Positions 17,728 to 27,068 of a DNA stretch of 64,000 nt are shown in pieces. The notes beneath the pieces are model-generated. The model was not told the origin of the DNA. It saw nothing but the letters and a program-made list of their open reading frames with translations, and searched no databases. This DNA is from Enterobacter kobei. Its GTDB lineage: Bacteria; Pseudomonadota; Gammaproteobacteria; Enterobacterales; Enterobacteriaceae. The position numbers and the translations under genes were made by a program. The stretch's first letter is position 1, and the number at the start of each line of letters is the position of its first letter. Where the stretch lies: positions 1,178,001 to 1,242,000 of the forward strand of contig NZ_CP017181.1 in NCBI RefSeq assembly GCF_001729765.1. Reading direction: 5' to 3'.

Positions 17728-19020
17728 TGTATGACCGGATACATAGGTGACAGATCAGACCGGGAACATAGGTAACACTTTTAGTCTATCCGGAGCACAC
17801 TCTGGGTTTTTCGGTCGTAGTACGCAAGCGTTATCCCATTAAAGATGATGGCCTCAAGGCCATCATCTTGTTCTTCCAGCATGATGTACTCCCCAGTCAG
17901 TGCTTCACTCAGGAACACCGTACCCTTTTTTCCCATATAGAGGGTCCCCCTCGATTTCACCCTGTAGACTGTACCTCCTTCCGGATAAGCATATTCAGGA
18001 ACACGGCCATCCCAGTGTCGGTTTGAGGGTTGCCATACCGTTCCGGGCGTTGCTCCCGCCAGTGCTTCATGCGGCCTTTCGTAGTTAAATTCTTTCCGGT
18101 AGTCACTGAACCACCGCTGTTGTTCTTCCATCGTCATGAAGGTGTTGCCCTGTTTCACCGCACTTTTCAGGGAGCGGTGCATTCGCTCATGGCGGCCATT
18201 TTCTTCCGGATGCCCCTTTCTGATACGCTCCGGCCTGATGCCCAGCTTGATTAGCCAGACGGCAAGACGACTTAATCCGGCTATTCCTGTTCCCGCGAAG
18301 GGCTGGCCGTTATCGGTTCTAAGCACTTCCGGCAGACCATATTCCAGGAACGCATCCGTCAGGCACTCTCTGACAAAGGGTTCACTCTCACGGTGTGTTC
18401 CCCGGCAGCTGAGCAGATACCGGCTGTGATTATCGGTCAGGGTGAAAGGATGGCAGTACTCTCTGCTGAGCAGCCTGAACTTGCCTTTAAAATCAGCGCT
18501 CCAGACCTGATTGTTCTCACTGATGATGGTCAGGGGCTGGCGATTGCCTGGTGTTCTGCGTTTTCGTTTTTTATCCGGAACCAGGCCTTCGCGCTTGAGG
18601 ATATCGCCGATAGTGCTGGCGGCAGGTACGGTAAAATCGACGTGATGATTGAGCAACCACATCCGCAGTTTTTTTGGCCCCCAGTCAGGGTGTTTTTGAC
18701 GCAGGGCAGTCAGGTGTCCGGCGATATCATCAGGAACCGTCCGGGAGTGGGAGCGTGGCGCACGCGACCGGTCCGAGAGAGATGACAGGTCAGAAGGGTC
18801 AAAACGCTGAAGCCATTTATAGCCGGTTTTACGGCTGATGCCAAAAAGACGGCAAAGCGCGGAGAAGGAGTCCGTACCTGCATGGCAGGCACGGATAAAA
18901 TCAAGGCGTTGCATAGGTCGGGTCTCAGTCCAGGGCATAGCGAGTCTCCTCTTCTATGCCAGTTATAACTGTTACCCATGTATCCGGTCTAAAGTGTTAC
19001 CCATGTTTCCGGTTCATACC
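17728..19020 (-). mobile_element. IS481-family insertion sequence, copy 1 (inside a REP)
   Basis: A 1293-bp element starting TGTATGACCGG and ending CCGGTTCATACC, an imperfect terminal inverted repeat. Each end carries two subterminal copies of a GACCGGnnACATnGGTnACA motif, likely transposase sites. It is flanked by the 4-bp direct repeat CTGC (17724-17727 and 19021-19024). Joining the flanks restores the REP core GGCGCTGCGCTTACCCGG. It appears identical on reading to the element at 30945. Confidence 0.9.
17781..18938 (-). CDS. IS481-family transposase (DDE), copy 1
   Basis: A full-length 385-aa transposase. The N-terminal HTH domain (SFSALCRLFGISRKTGYKWL) is followed by an rve integrase core whose catalytic triad is D149 (VWSADFKG), D209 (LRTDNGQPF) and E245 (HPEENGRHE). 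The D-35-E spacing is classic for this family. No frameshift is seen, so the element may be active. The same protein is encoded at 30998-32155. Confidence 0.93.
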   Translation of the reverse strand: MPWTETRPMQRLDFIRACHAGTDSFSALCRLFGISRKTGYKWLQRFDPSDLSSLSDRSRAPRSHSRTVPDDIAGHLTALRQKHPDWGPKKLRMWLLNHHVDFTVPAASTIGDILKREGLVPDKKRKRRTPGNRQPLTIISENNQVWSADFKGKFRLLSREYCHPFTLTDNHSRYLLSCRGTHRESEPFVRECLTDAFLEYGLPEVLRTDNGQPFAGTGIAGLSRLAVWLIKLGIRPERIRKGHPEENGRHERMHRSLKSAVKQGNTFMTMEEQQRWFSDYRKEFNYERPHEALAGATPGTVWQPSNRHWDGRVPEYAYPEGGTVYRVKSRGTLYMGKKGTVFLSEALTGEYIMLEEQDDGLEAIIFNGITLAYYDRKTQSVLRID

Positions 19021-19041
19021 CTGCGCTTACCCGGCCCACAA
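19021..19041. repeat. Right half of a REP split by IS copy 1
   Basis: CTGCGCTTACCCGGCCCAC completes the left half CCGGTTGGCGCTGC at 17714-17727. The 4-bp CTGC is the target duplication. The stretch from here to sitA (19042-19164) holds the Fur-like and MntR-like boxes. Confidence 0.8.
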
Positions 19042-19069
19042 AACGAACCGCCTTCGTTGATATATCTTT

Positions 19070-19088
19070 AATGATAACTATTTTCATT
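19070..19088 (+). promoter_or_regulatory. Candidate Fur box upstream of sitA
   Basis: AATGATAACTATTTTCATT resembles the 19-bp Fur consensus GATAATGATAATCATTATC and sits about 80 bp before the sitA start. Iron repression of sitABCD by Fur is known in Salmonella and pathogenic E. coli. Confidence 0.65.
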
Positions 19089-19089
19089 T

Positions 19090-19110
19090 AAACATAGCCT
19101 GTGCTATACC
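19090..19110 (+). promoter_or_regulatory. Candidate MntR box upstream of sitA
   Basis: AAACATAGCCTGTGCTATACC has the MntR palindrome form AACATAGC-N4-GCTAT (E. coli consensus AAACATAGCAAAGGCTATGTTT) and directly abuts the Fur-like box. This predicts dual manganese and iron repression. Confidence 0.7.
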
Positions 19111-19164
19111 TTATAGCACGGGCTAATTTTGCTTTGAATTTAATCACCTCGGGAGAGTTCTGCG

Positions 19165-20076
19165 ATGCACCTACTGCAAGGATTGAAGCGTCTGTTGTTC
19201 AGCTCGCTGCTACTGACCGCGGCCACCGCGGGTGCGCAGGCGGCTGAAAAATTCCAGGTCATCACGACCTTTACCGTTATCGCTGATATGGCGAAAAACG
19301 TGGCGGGGGACGCCGCAGAAGTCACTTCCATCACCAAACCGGGTGCTGAAATCCATGAGTACCAGCCGACGCCCGGCGACATCAAGCGCGCCCAGAAGGC
19401 GCAGCTGATTCTGGCCAACGGCATGAACCTTGAGCTGTGGTTCCAGCGGTTTTATCAGCATCTGAACGGCGTGCCGGAAGTGATTGTCACCAAAGGCATT
19501 ACGCCGATGGGGATCGGGGAAGGGCCGTATAACGGCAAACCCAACCCGCACGCGTGGATGTCTCCGGATAACGCCCTGGTTTACGTCGATAACATTCGTG
19601 ACGCGTTGGTGAAGTACGACCCGGCGAATGCGCAGACCTATCAGCGCAACGCTGAAGCCTATAAGCAGAAGATCACCGCCACCCTCGAACCGCTGCGTAA
19701 GCAGGTTGCGGAGATCCCGGAAGATAAGCGCTGGATGGTCACCAGTGAAGGAGCGTTCTCCTATCTGGCGCGGGATCTGGGCCTGAAGGCGCTTTATCTG
19801 TGGCCGATCAACGCCGATCAGCAGGGCACGCCTCAGCAGGTGCGCAAGGTTATCGATCTGGTGAAAAAACATCGCATCCCGGCGGTGTTCAGCGAAAGTA
19901 CGGTCTCCGATAAACCCGCGCGCCAGGTGGCACGGGAAACCGATACCCATTACGGTGGCGTGCTGTATGTCGACTCCCTGAGCGCAGAAAACGGCCCGGT
20001 GCCGACCTATATCGATCTGTTGAACGTCACGACCCGCACGCTGGTGCAGGGCATCCGTGACGGCATGAAGGAGTAA
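19165..20076 (+). CDS. sitA: Manganese/iron ABC importer, periplasmic binding protein
   Basis: A 303-aa cluster A-I (ZnuA/TroA-type) metal-binding protein with signal peptide [18 protein letters not shown]. Candidate metal ligands are the His in [13 protein letters not shown], the His in [10 protein letters not shown], the Glu in [13 protein letters not shown] and the Asp near the end (LYVDSLS). This His/His/Glu/Asp set is typical for Mn2+/Fe2+ rather than Zn2+. GGGAGAG precedes the ATG at 19165. It is first gene of sitABCD, 2 bp before sitB. Confidence 0.92.
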   Translation: MHLLQGLKRLLFSSLLLTAATAGAQAAEKFQVITTFTVIADMAKNVAGDAAEVTSITKPGAEIHEYQPTPGDIKRAQKAQLILANGMNLELWFQRFYQHLNGVPEVIVTKGITPMGIGEGPYNGKPNPHAWMSPDNALVYVDNIRDALVKYDPANAQTYQRNAEAYKQKITATLEPLRKQVAEIPEDKRWMVTSEGAFSYLARDLGLKALYLWPINADQQGTPQQVRKVIDLVKKHRIPAVFSESTVSDKPARQVARETDTHYGGVLYVDSLSAENGPVPTYIDLLNVTTRTLVQGIRDGMKE

Positions 20077-20078
20077 CC

Positions 20079-20885
20079 ATGCAGAAGGGGATTGTCGTAA
20101 CCGATTTGACCGTGACCTACCGTAACGGTCATACCGCATTGCGTGATGCCTCGTTCAGCGTGCCGGGCGGTTCGATTGCCGCACTGGTCGGCGTGAACGG
20201 TTCCGGCAAATCTACGCTGTTTAAGGCGGTGATGGGCTTTGTACGGGCGGCAAGCGGCACGATCACTATTCTGGGATTACCGCCTCACCGGGCGCTCCGT
20301 CAGAACCTGGTCGCCTACGTGCCGCAGTCGGAAGAGGTTGACTGGTCGTTCCCGGTGCTGGTGGAAGACGTGGTGATGATGGGCCGCTACGGACACATGG
20401 GTTTTTTGCGTCGGCCAAAAGCGCTGGATCGGCAGATCGTCACCGACGCTCTGAAACGGGTGGATATGCTTGAGCTGCGCCATCGGCAGATTGGCGAGCT
20501 CTCCGGCGGGCAAAAGAAACGCGTGTTTCTGGCGCGGGCGATTGCCCAGCAGGGCGAGGTGATCCTGCTCGACGAGCCGTTTACCGGCGTGGACGTTAAA
20601 ACTGAAGCCAGAATTATCAGCCTGCTGCGGGAACTGCGCGATGAGGGCAAAACCATGCTGGTATCGACCCACAATTTAGGCTCCGTCTCCGAGTTTTGCG
20701 ATTACACGGTCATGGTCAAAGGTACCGTGCTGGCAAGCGGCCCGACGGAAACTACCTTTACCGCCGAAAATCTGGAGCGCTCCTTCAGCGGCGTGCTGCG
20801 CCACGTGGTGCTCAGCGGCTCTGAAGATCGCATTATTACCGACGATGAACGCCCCTTCGTGACGCACCGTCAGGAGGTAAAATGA
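20079..20885 (+). CDS. sitB: Manganese/iron ABC importer, ATPase
   Basis: A 268-aa cytoplasmic ATPase with Walker [10 protein letters not shown], signature [14 protein letters not shown], Walker [13 protein letters not shown] and an H-loop in STHNLGS. The stop overlaps the sitC start (ATGA at 20882). It is longer than many ZnuC-type ATPases because of a C-terminal tail, as in other SitB proteins. Confidence 0.93.
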   Translation: MQKGIVVTDLTVTYRNGHTALRDASFSVPGGSIAALVGVNGSGKSTLFKAVMGFVRAASGTITILGLPPHRALRQNLVAYVPQSEEVDWSFPVLVEDVVMMGRYGHMGFLRRPKALDRQIVTDALKRVDMLELRHRQIGELSGGQKKRVFLARAIAQQGEVILLDEPFTGVDVKTEARIISLLRELRDEGKTMLVSTHNLGSVSEFCDYTVMVKGTVLASGPTETTFTAENLERSFSGVLRHVVLSGSEDRIITDDERPFVTHRQEVK

Positions 20886-21739
20886 GCGTACTTCTGGAAC
20901 CCTTCGGCTACGAGTACATGCTGAACGCGATGTGGGTTTCGGCGATGGTGGGCGGGCTGTGCGCGTTTCTCTCGTGCTATTTGATGCTCAAAGGCTGGTC
21001 GCTGATTGGCGATGCGCTCTCGCACTCCATCGTACCGGGCGTGGCGGGAGCCTACATGCTCGGGCTGCCGTTTTCGCTGGGGGCGTTCCTGTCGGGCGGG
21101 CTGGCGGCGGGCAGCATGCTGTTTCTCAACCAGCGCAGCCGCCTGAAAGAGGACGCCATCATCGGGCTGATCTTCTCCTCCTTTTTCGGCCTCGGGCTGT
21201 TTATGGTCTCACTCAACCCGACCTCGGTGAATATTCAGACTATCGTCCTCGGGAATATCCTCGCCATTGCCCCGGAAGACATCGTCCAGCTGGCGATTAT
21301 CGGCGTGGTGTCGATGCTTGTTCTGCTGTTCAAATGGAAAGATTTGATGGTGACCTTTTTTGATGAGAACCACGCCCGCGCCATCGGTCTGCGTCCTGAA
21401 CGTCTGAAGATCCTTTTCTTTACCCTGCTGGCGGTTTCCACCGTGGCTGCGCTGCAAACCGTCGGCGCATTTCTGGTGATCTGTCTGGTGGTCACGCCCG
21501 GCGCGACCGCGTGGCTGCTGACCGATCGCTTCCCGCGACTGCTGATGATTGCCGTTGCCATGGGTAGCATTACCAGCTTCCTCGGCGCGTGGGCGAGCTA
21601 TTATCTCGACGGCGCGACCGGCGGCATTATCGTGGTCGCCCAGACGCTGCTGTTCCTGCTGGCGTTCGTCTTTGCGCCGAAGCACGGGCTGCTCGCCAGC
21701 CGCCGCCGGGCGCGTCAGGCGCAGGAGGTCCACCCATGA
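20882..21739 (+). CDS. sitC: Manganese/iron ABC importer, permease 1
   Basis: A 285-aa ABC-3 family inner-membrane permease with about eight helices. It has [23 protein letters not shown] near the N-terminus, the family-typical GDALSH motif, and a C-terminal His/Arg-rich cytoplasmic tail. It is coupled by ATGA overlaps to sitB before and sitD after. Confidence 0.92.
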   Translation: MSVLLEPFGYEYMLNAMWVSAMVGGLCAFLSCYLMLKGWSLIGDALSHSIVPGVAGAYMLGLPFSLGAFLSGGLAAGSMLFLNQRSRLKEDAIIGLIFSSFFGLGLFMVSLNPTSVNIQTIVLGNILAIAPEDIVQLAIIGVVSMLVLLFKWKDLMVTFFDENHARAIGLRPERLKILFFTLLAVSTVAALQTVGAFLVICLVVTPGATAWLLTDRFPRLLMIAVAMGSITSFLGAWASYYLDGATGGIIVVAQTLLFLLAFVFAPKHGLLASRRRARQAQEVHP

Positions 21740-22575
21740 TCGCGCTGCTCCTTGAACCCTTCCAGTTTGCGTTTATGAACAACGCGCTGCTGATTTCACT
21801 GCTGGTCGCCGTGCCCTGCGCGCTGCTGTCGGTTTTTCTGGTGCTCAAGGGCTGGGCGCTGATGGGCGACGCCATGAGCCATGCGGTGTTTCCCGGCGTC
21901 GTGCTGGCCTGGATGATAGGGCTGCCGCTGGCGCTGGGCGCATTCGTTGCCGGTCTGTTCTGCGCGGTCGCCACCGGATACCTGAAAGACAACAGCCGCA
22001 TCAAGCAGGATACGGTTATGGGGATCGTCTTTTCCGGCATGTTCGGTGCCGGGTTGATCCTCTACATCGCCGTCAAACCCGAGGTGCATCTCGACCATAT
22101 TCTGTTCGGCGATATGCTGGGTATTAACGGGATGGACATTCTGCAAAGCGGGATTGTGGCGGGGCTGATTGCGCTGGTGATTGGCCTGAAGTGGCGGGAC
22201 TTTTTGCTGTTCTGCTTTGATTATCAGCAGGCGCAGGCGAGCGGGTTGCGCACTCGCTGGCTGCACTATGGATTACTGTGCATGGTTTCGCTGACCATCG
22301 TGGCGACGCTGAAAGCGGTGGGGATTATTCTGTCGATTTCGTTGCTCATTGCGCCCGGCGCGGTGGCGGTGCTGATCACCCGGCGCTTCCACATGGCGCT
22401 GCTGGTGGCGGTAGCCGTTTCCGCGCTCGTGTCCGTAAGCGGCGTCTATGCGTCATTTTATCTCGACAGCGCGCCTGCCCCGACCATCGTCGTGCTGTTC
22501 GCGGTCGTGTTTATCGTGACGTTTGTAGTCACCAGCGTGAAGGCCCGTCGACAGGAGAGTGTGACAGCAGGGTAA
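21736..22575 (+). CDS. sitD: Manganese/iron ABC importer, permease 2
   Basis: A 279-aa ABC-3 permease paralogous to SitC (LKGWALMGDAMSHAVFPGVVLAW). The ATG at 21736 lies in the ATGA overlap with sitC; the longer open frame upstream is inside sitC and rejected. Its last 47 bp overlap the 3' end of entD on the opposite strand. Confidence 0.92.
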   Translation: MIALLLEPFQFAFMNNALLISLLVAVPCALLSVFLVLKGWALMGDAMSHAVFPGVVLAWMIGLPLALGAFVAGLFCAVATGYLKDNSRIKQDTVMGIVFSGMFGAGLILYIAVKPEVHLDHILFGDMLGINGMDILQSGIVAGLIALVIGLKWRDFLLFCFDYQQAQASGLRTRWLHYGLLCMVSLTIVATLKAVGIILSISLLIAPGAVAVLITRRFHMALLVAVAVSALVSVSGVYASFYLDSAPAPTIVVLFAVVFIVTFVVTSVKARRQESVTAG

Positions 22576-23203
22576 TCGCCTGTTCGCCGTGCTGTTGCCA
22601 GTGAACGGTAAAGGCGGTGCCTTCGGGATAGCCCGCGCGCTGGCAGGTCAATGCCAGCGTAAGCGTCTTATCGACGAGCTGCATGACGCGGGCGCTGTCA
22701 AATCCCATCCAGGCCTGCACCTGCGGAAAGAGGGCTTTGAACAGGCTCTCTTTGGCGCTAAACACCAGCGTCAGGGCGAGGGCGAACGGGTAACCCGAGC
22801 GGGAAAGGACGCTCTCTTCTAGCGCATCAATAATGCCGTCTTTGATTTCCCGGGCTTCGTTTTCGGGGAGGATCGTTTCGCAATCAATGCCGATAAGCGC
22901 AGGGTGGTCGTGCGTAACGACAGCCATCGCCTGCGTGCTGATGTGGGTAATGCTGCCAGACACTCCCTGTGGCCAGCGCGGTTCCCCGCTGGGGCCGATG
23001 CCGGGTACGGTGTGGTCCGGTAAGGCGTGCGCCACGGCGATGCGCCCGGCAAGATGCTCGGCTTTGCGTTTGCGTCCGGCGTTTGAAAGCTCTGCGTGAT
23101 GGGGAAGCCAGAGGAGATCGGCGTCGGTAAAAGTGGTGGGGTCGAAGGTGACCCGGTGAACGGTGCGATCGGCGAGAATGAACGTGCTGTGGGTTGTGTG
23201 CAT
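22529..23203 (-). CDS. entD: Enterobactin synthase component D, 4'-phosphopantetheinyl transferase
   Basis: A 224-aa Sfp-type PPTase (E. coli EntD 206-209 aa). It attaches the phosphopantetheine arm to EntB and EntF carrier domains. Motifs include the Mg-binding Asp and Glu in ALIGIDCETI and the FSAKESLFKALFP motif. The extra length is at the C-terminus (LLSHSPVDGPSRW), which reaches into sitD and may reflect loss of an earlier stop. It is transcribed alone, downstream of fepA and separated from it by a hairpin repeat. Confidence 0.93.
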   Translation of the reverse strand: MHTTHSTFILADRTVHRVTFDPTTFTDADLLWLPHHAELSNAGRKRKAEHLAGRIAVAHALPDHTVPGIGPSGEPRWPQGVSGSITHISTQAMAVVTHDHPALIGIDCETILPENEAREIKDGIIDALEESVLSRSGYPFALALTLVFSAKESLFKALFPQVQAWMGFDSARVMQLVDKTLTLALTCQRAGYPEGTAFTVHWQQHGEQAITLLSHSPVDGPSRW

Positions 23204-23209
23204 GGTTTC

Positions 23210-23244
23210 CCCTCACCCTGACCCTCTCCCCGGAGGGGAGAGGG
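23210..23244. repeat. CCCTCTCCC hairpin repeat, copy 2
   Basis: CCCTCACCCTG then ACCCTCTCCCC-GGA-GGGGAGAGGG, between the entD start and the fepA stop. Same unit and orientation as the copies at 52015 and 54909. It may form the fepA transcript end. Confidence 0.8.
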
Positions 23245-23262
23245 AAGGTTTACTTCAGTGCC

Positions 23263-25503
23263 TTAAAAATGCGTATTCACACTCATATACCACGTGCGAC
23301 CCGGCTCATTATACGTATACGCTCCCGCACCGTACATATACGCGCCGGTGGTGGCATTCCCCGTAGTCTGGGCATTACCCGCACGCCACTGGCGCTTGTC
23401 GAAGACGTTGTCCACGCCGCCGGTCAGGCTGACGTTTTTGGTCACGTCCCAGGTCGCGCTCAGGCCAACGATGCTGTACGGGCTAACTTCGTCTTTCTCA
23501 GACCCGCTCACCGGCTCACCCTTGTAGTTGTACTTCTTCGGCTGCTGCTTGCCGTACCAGGTGAAGGTCGACTGCAGCGACACATCCTGATGCACCTGCC
23601 AGCTCAGGGTCGAGTTTAGCGTGTACTCCGGAATGATCGACAGACGGTCGCCGGTCTCCTTGTTCTTACTCTGCAGCATGTAAGTGATGTTATTGGTCCA
23701 GTTGATCGTGTCGCTGACCGGCACGTTCAGGGAGCCTTCCAGCCCTTCAACCACCGCTTTCGGGACGTTTTCCCACTGGTAAATATCCGTCTGCACCTTA
23801 CCGGAAGAGGTGTGGCCAATTGGCGCATAGCCCGCTTCAATCTTGTCGCGGTAGTCGTTGCGGAACCAGGTCACGCCCGCCAGCCAGCCGTCGCGTTTCC
23901 ACTCCAGACCGATCTCTTTGTTGATGCTGGTTTCGGCTTTCAGATCGTCGTTGCCCATCATGTAGCAGCCGACGCCGTCGCCGCTTGCGTAGCAACCCTG
24001 GCCTTTACTGTAGAGCAGATAGTTCGGGTTGGTCTGATACAGGCTTGGCGCTTTGTAAGCCCGCGCAATACCCATCTTCAGCGTGAAGTCATCCCCCAGA
24101 CCTTGCGACAGGTTAAGCGACGGGCTCCAGTTATTGCCGACGATGGTGTGGTGATCGAAGCGCAGGGCAGGGGTCAGCATGGTGCTGTCGGTCAGCTCCA
24201 TGTTGTTCTCCGCAAACAGGGAGAAAATCTCCGCCGAGGTGTACGGACTACGGTCGTTGCTCATGCCCGGAATGGTGCCGCCCTGCTGGGTTTGCGTGAA
24301 GGAGGTCGAATCCTTCATGCGCTGCTGGTTCCACTCGGTGCCCAGGGTCAGATTCTGGTTAACGAGGAAATCAATCGGCAGATTGATTTCGCTGTGCAGC
24401 ATCACGTCGGCCAGATCGGTGTCGGTGAATTTATCGCTGTTAAACAGACCTTCCGTCCCGCCAGCCAGCCCTTCGCCCAGACGGGAGTTGCGGGTGTGTT
24501 CGTACTGCGCCCAGTTGCTGGTGGTAATGCCGTTATCCCAGCCGCCGTTCCAGGTCACCGCGAAGTTCTGGCGATAAATACGGTTGGTCTCTTTGCCGTA
24601 GTTTTTCTTCACCAGCGCGTTGTCGTTATTGGTGTTCTGCGTGTCGCCCGCATAAAGGTTGTTCTGGCGGCTATAGCCTGCTTCAAACTCCAGGGACTGC
24701 ATGGGCGCGAAGTCCCAGCGCACGACGCCGTTGATGTCTTTGTTCTCTACACCTTCACGACCTGCGGGCAGGGTGTTGGCGTAGGCGCCGGTACGGTCAG
24801 ACTGATGGCCCTGGTTGATGTCCCACGCGTCGGCCTGGGTTTTGTCCAGGTTACCGAACATGCGGAAGCTGAAATCGCCGCCCAGCGGGCCGCTCAGGCT
24901 GAAGTTGGTGCGCTTAGTTGAACCTTCATCTTTATGTTCCGGCGCATTCAGGTAGGTGTTCCAGGAGCCGTGCCACTGGTCGTCGAATTTTTTGGTGATG
25001 ATGTTGACCACGCCACCTGCCGCGCCGTTGCCGTAGCGGGCGGCCGCCGGACCACGGATCACTTCGATGCGCTCGATCATCTCCGGCGGTACCCAGCCGG
25101 TATCGCCCCGGGTATCACGCTCGCCGCGCCAGCCCAGACGGATGGAGTTACGGCTGGTAACCGGTTTACCGTCGATCAGGATCAGGGTGTTTTCCGGGCC
25201 CATGCCGCGGATATCAATCTGACGGTTATTCCCGCGCTGGCCGCTGGTGGAGTTACCAGTGAGGTTCACGCCCGGCATGGTGCGGATGATTTCCGACACG
25301 TCGCGCGCGGGCGGGTTTTTACGGATCTCATCGGCGGTGATGGTCGACACGCCCGGTGCCTGCAAATTTTGCTCGGCGGCGGTGATCACCATCGTGTCTT
25401 CGTGCTGCGCGGAGGCGGCGTTGTCGTCTGCCATGGCGGGCAGCGCGACGCCATAAATCCCTAAATTGACCAGCAAGGCCAGAGAGTGAATCTTCTTATT
25501 CAT
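23263..25503 (-). CDS. fepA: Ferric enterobactin outer-membrane receptor (TonB-dependent)
   Basis: 746 aa, the same length as the E. coli FepA precursor. The signal peptide ends at LPAMA and is followed by the TonB box EDTMVITAAE. The plug domain includes DEIRKNPPARDVSEIIRTMPGVNL and the 22-strand barrel ends in Phe (YMSVNTHF). It imports ferric enterobactin across the outer membrane using TonB energy. It is divergent from fes with a Fur box between. The gene looks intact. Confidence 0.96.
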   Translation of the reverse strand: MNKKIHSLALLVNLGIYGVALPAMADDNAASAQHEDTMVITAAEQNLQAPGVSTITADEIRKNPPARDVSEIIRTMPGVNLTGNSTSGQRGNNRQIDIRGMGPENTLILIDGKPVTSRNSIRLGWRGERDTRGDTGWVPPEMIERIEVIRGPAAARYGNGAAGGVVNIITKKFDDQWHGSWNTYLNAPEHKDEGSTKRTNFSLSGPLGGDFSFRMFGNLDKTQADAWDINQGHQSDRTGAYANTLPAGREGVENKDINGVVRWDFAPMQSLEFEAGYSRQNNLYAGDTQNTNNDNALVKKNYGKETNRIYRQNFAVTWNGGWDNGITTSNWAQYEHTRNSRLGEGLAGGTEGLFNSDKFTDTDLADVMLHSEINLPIDFLVNQNLTLGTEWNQQRMKDSTSFTQTQQGGTIPGMSNDRSPYTSAEIFSLFAENNMELTDSTMLTPALRFDHHTIVGNNWSPSLNLSQGLGDDFTLKMGIARAYKAPSLYQTNPNYLLYSKGQGCYASGDGVGCYMMGNDDLKAETSINKEIGLEWKRDGWLAGVTWFRNDYRDKIEAGYAPIGHTSSGKVQTDIYQWENVPKAVVEGLEGSLNVPVSDTINWTNNITYMLQSKNKETGDRLSIIPEYTLNSTLSWQVHQDVSLQSTFTWYGKQQPKKYNYKGEPVSGSEKDEVSPYSIVGLSATWDVTKNVSLTGGVDNVFDKRQWRAGNAQTTGNATTGAYMYGAGAYTYNEPGRTWYMSVNTHF

Positions 25504-25574
25504 TGTACGTCCCGCTTTTATGGTTATTCATGAACGCGCTTCCCACAGCGCGGGCATTACGCTATTGCAAATGC

Positions 25575-25600
25575 AAATAGTTATCAATAATATTATCAAT
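25575..25600. promoter_or_regulatory. Fur box region, fepA-fes divergent promoters
   Basis: AAATAGTTATCAATAATATTATCAAT read on the minus strand gives TGATAATATTGATAACTATT, with overlapping GATAAT-type hexamers. The E. coli fepA-fes interval carries Fur sites in the same place. Confidence 0.7.
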
Positions 25601-25648
25601 AAAATTTGTCCTGAAACAAAAAAGACTGTTAAACATGAGGTTATAAGG

Positions 25649-26845
25649 GTGACGGCGTTAACAACGGGCAGTGAAGCGTGGTGGCAGTCGAAAAGCGGGC
25701 CTGACTTGAAACCTGAAAACGGTAAATTTCGCGTCACGTTCTGGTGGCGCGATCCGAACGGAACGCAGACGTCGTCACCGATTAAACACGTCTGGCTCAA
25801 TATCACCGGCGTGACCGATCACCATCAAAATGCCCGCCCGCAGTCCCTCAAACGCATCCCGGATACCGACGTCTGGCAGTGGGAGGGAGAGTTCAGTCCC
25901 GCGTGGCGGGGGAGCTACTGTTTTATCCCTTCCGTGAATGAAAACGATTTTGCCGACGCGGTGTTTGAAGGCGAGAGTCCGGACCGTATGGCGCTGCGCG
26001 AAGGCTGGGGTAAACTGCTGCCGCATGCGGTTTCCGACCCGCTTAACCCGCAGAGCTGGCGCGGTGGCCGCGGTCATGCCGTTTCGGCGCTGGAAATGCC
26101 GGGCGCACCCGTTCAGCCAGGCTGGGATCGTCCTGATACGCCCCACCACGCGCCGGTCTGCATTGATTGGGAAAGCGCACGCCTGAAAAACCGCCGCCGA
26201 GTCTGGATTTTTACCACCGGGGAGGAAAACCCCGAGCGCCCGCTGGCGGTGCTGCTTGATGGCCAGTTCTGGGCCGAAAGCATGCCCGTCTGGCCCGCGC
26301 TGGCCGCGCTTACCCGTGAAGGCAAACTGCCCCCGGCGGTCTATGTCTTAATTGATGTGATTGATACCGCACACCGCAGCCGCGAGCTGCCCTGCAACCC
26401 CGATTTCTGGCTGGCGGTGCAGGAAGAACTTCTCCCACACATACAATGCATTGCCCCCTTCAGCGACCGCGCCGACCGTACCGTGGCGGCGGGTCAGAGC
26501 TTCGGCGGGCTTTCCTCCCTTTATGCGGGCCTCAACTGGCCGCAGCGCTTTGGCTGCGTGCTCAGTCAGTCCGGTTCCTACTGGTGGCCGCACCGCGGCG
26601 CACAGCAGGAGGGGCTACTCATCGGGCAGCTTAAAGCGGGTGAAAAAACCGCACGCGGACTGCGCATCGTCCTTGAGGCCGGGCGCAACGAACCGCTTAT
26701 CTTCCGCGTAAATCAGGCGATTTACGCCGAATTGCACGAGCAGCAGGTTTACTGGCGTCAGGTTGACGGCGGACACGACGCGCTTTGCTGGCGCGGTGGG
26801 CTGACGCAGGGGCTGATGACCCTCTGGCAGCCGCTTATTCAATAA
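25649..26845 (+). CDS. fes: Enterochelin (ferric enterobactin) esterase
   Basis: A 398-aa cytoplasmic esterase that hydrolyses imported ferric enterobactin to release iron. It has an N-terminal Fes domain (FWWRDPNGTQTS) and a C-terminal alpha/beta-hydrolase domain with nucleophile GQSFGGLSSLYAG and His in VDGGHDALCW. The start is GTG at 25649 (VTALTTGSEAWW), aligned to the E. coli N-terminus, with GAGG 8 bases upstream. It is first gene of fes-ybdZ-entF and looks intact. Confidence 0.93.
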   Translation: MTALTTGSEAWWQSKSGPDLKPENGKFRVTFWWRDPNGTQTSSPIKHVWLNITGVTDHHQNARPQSLKRIPDTDVWQWEGEFSPAWRGSYCFIPSVNENDFADAVFEGESPDRMALREGWGKLLPHAVSDPLNPQSWRGGRGHAVSALEMPGAPVQPGWDRPDTPHHAPVCIDWESARLKNRRRVWIFTTGEENPERPLAVLLDGQFWAESMPVWPALAALTREGKLPPAVYVLIDVIDTAHRSRELPCNPDFWLAVQEELLPHIQCIAPFSDRADRTVAAGQSFGGLSSLYAGLNWPQRFGCVLSQSGSYWWPHRGAQQEGLLIGQLKAGEKTARGLRIVLEAGRNEPLIFRVNQAIYAELHEQQVYWRQVDGGHDALCWRGGLTQGLMTLWQPLIQ

Positions 26846-26855
26846 CGGAGTCTGT

Positions 26856-27068
26856 ATGGAATTCAGCAATCCTTTCGATAATCCGCAGGGACAGTTTGTC
26901 ATTTTGCAAAACGACCAGGGGCAGTACAGCCTGTGGCCGCAGCAGTGCGAATTGCCCGCGGGCTGGCGCGTGGTATGCGAAGCGCAGTCTCAGGACGTGT
27001 GCCAGCAGTGGCTGGCGGAACACTGGCAGACGCTTGAGCCGTCGTATTTTGCGGGGGAAAACGCATGA
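26856..27068 (+). CDS. ybdZ: MbtH-like NRPS accessory protein
   Basis: A 70-aa protein (E. coli YbdZ 72 aa) with the MbtH signature NPFDNPQGQFVILQNDQGQYSLWP and a later Trp (AGWRVV). It binds and activates the EntF adenylation domain. It lies 10 bp after fes, and its TGA overlaps the entF ATG. Confidence 0.93.
   Translation: MEFSNPFDNPQGQFVILQNDQGQYSLWPQQCELPAGWRVVCEAQSQDVCQQWLAEHWQTLEPSYFAGENA

Noticed and set aside
23812..24921. 369-aa open frame opposite fepA
   Set aside because: Shadow of the conserved fepA frame.
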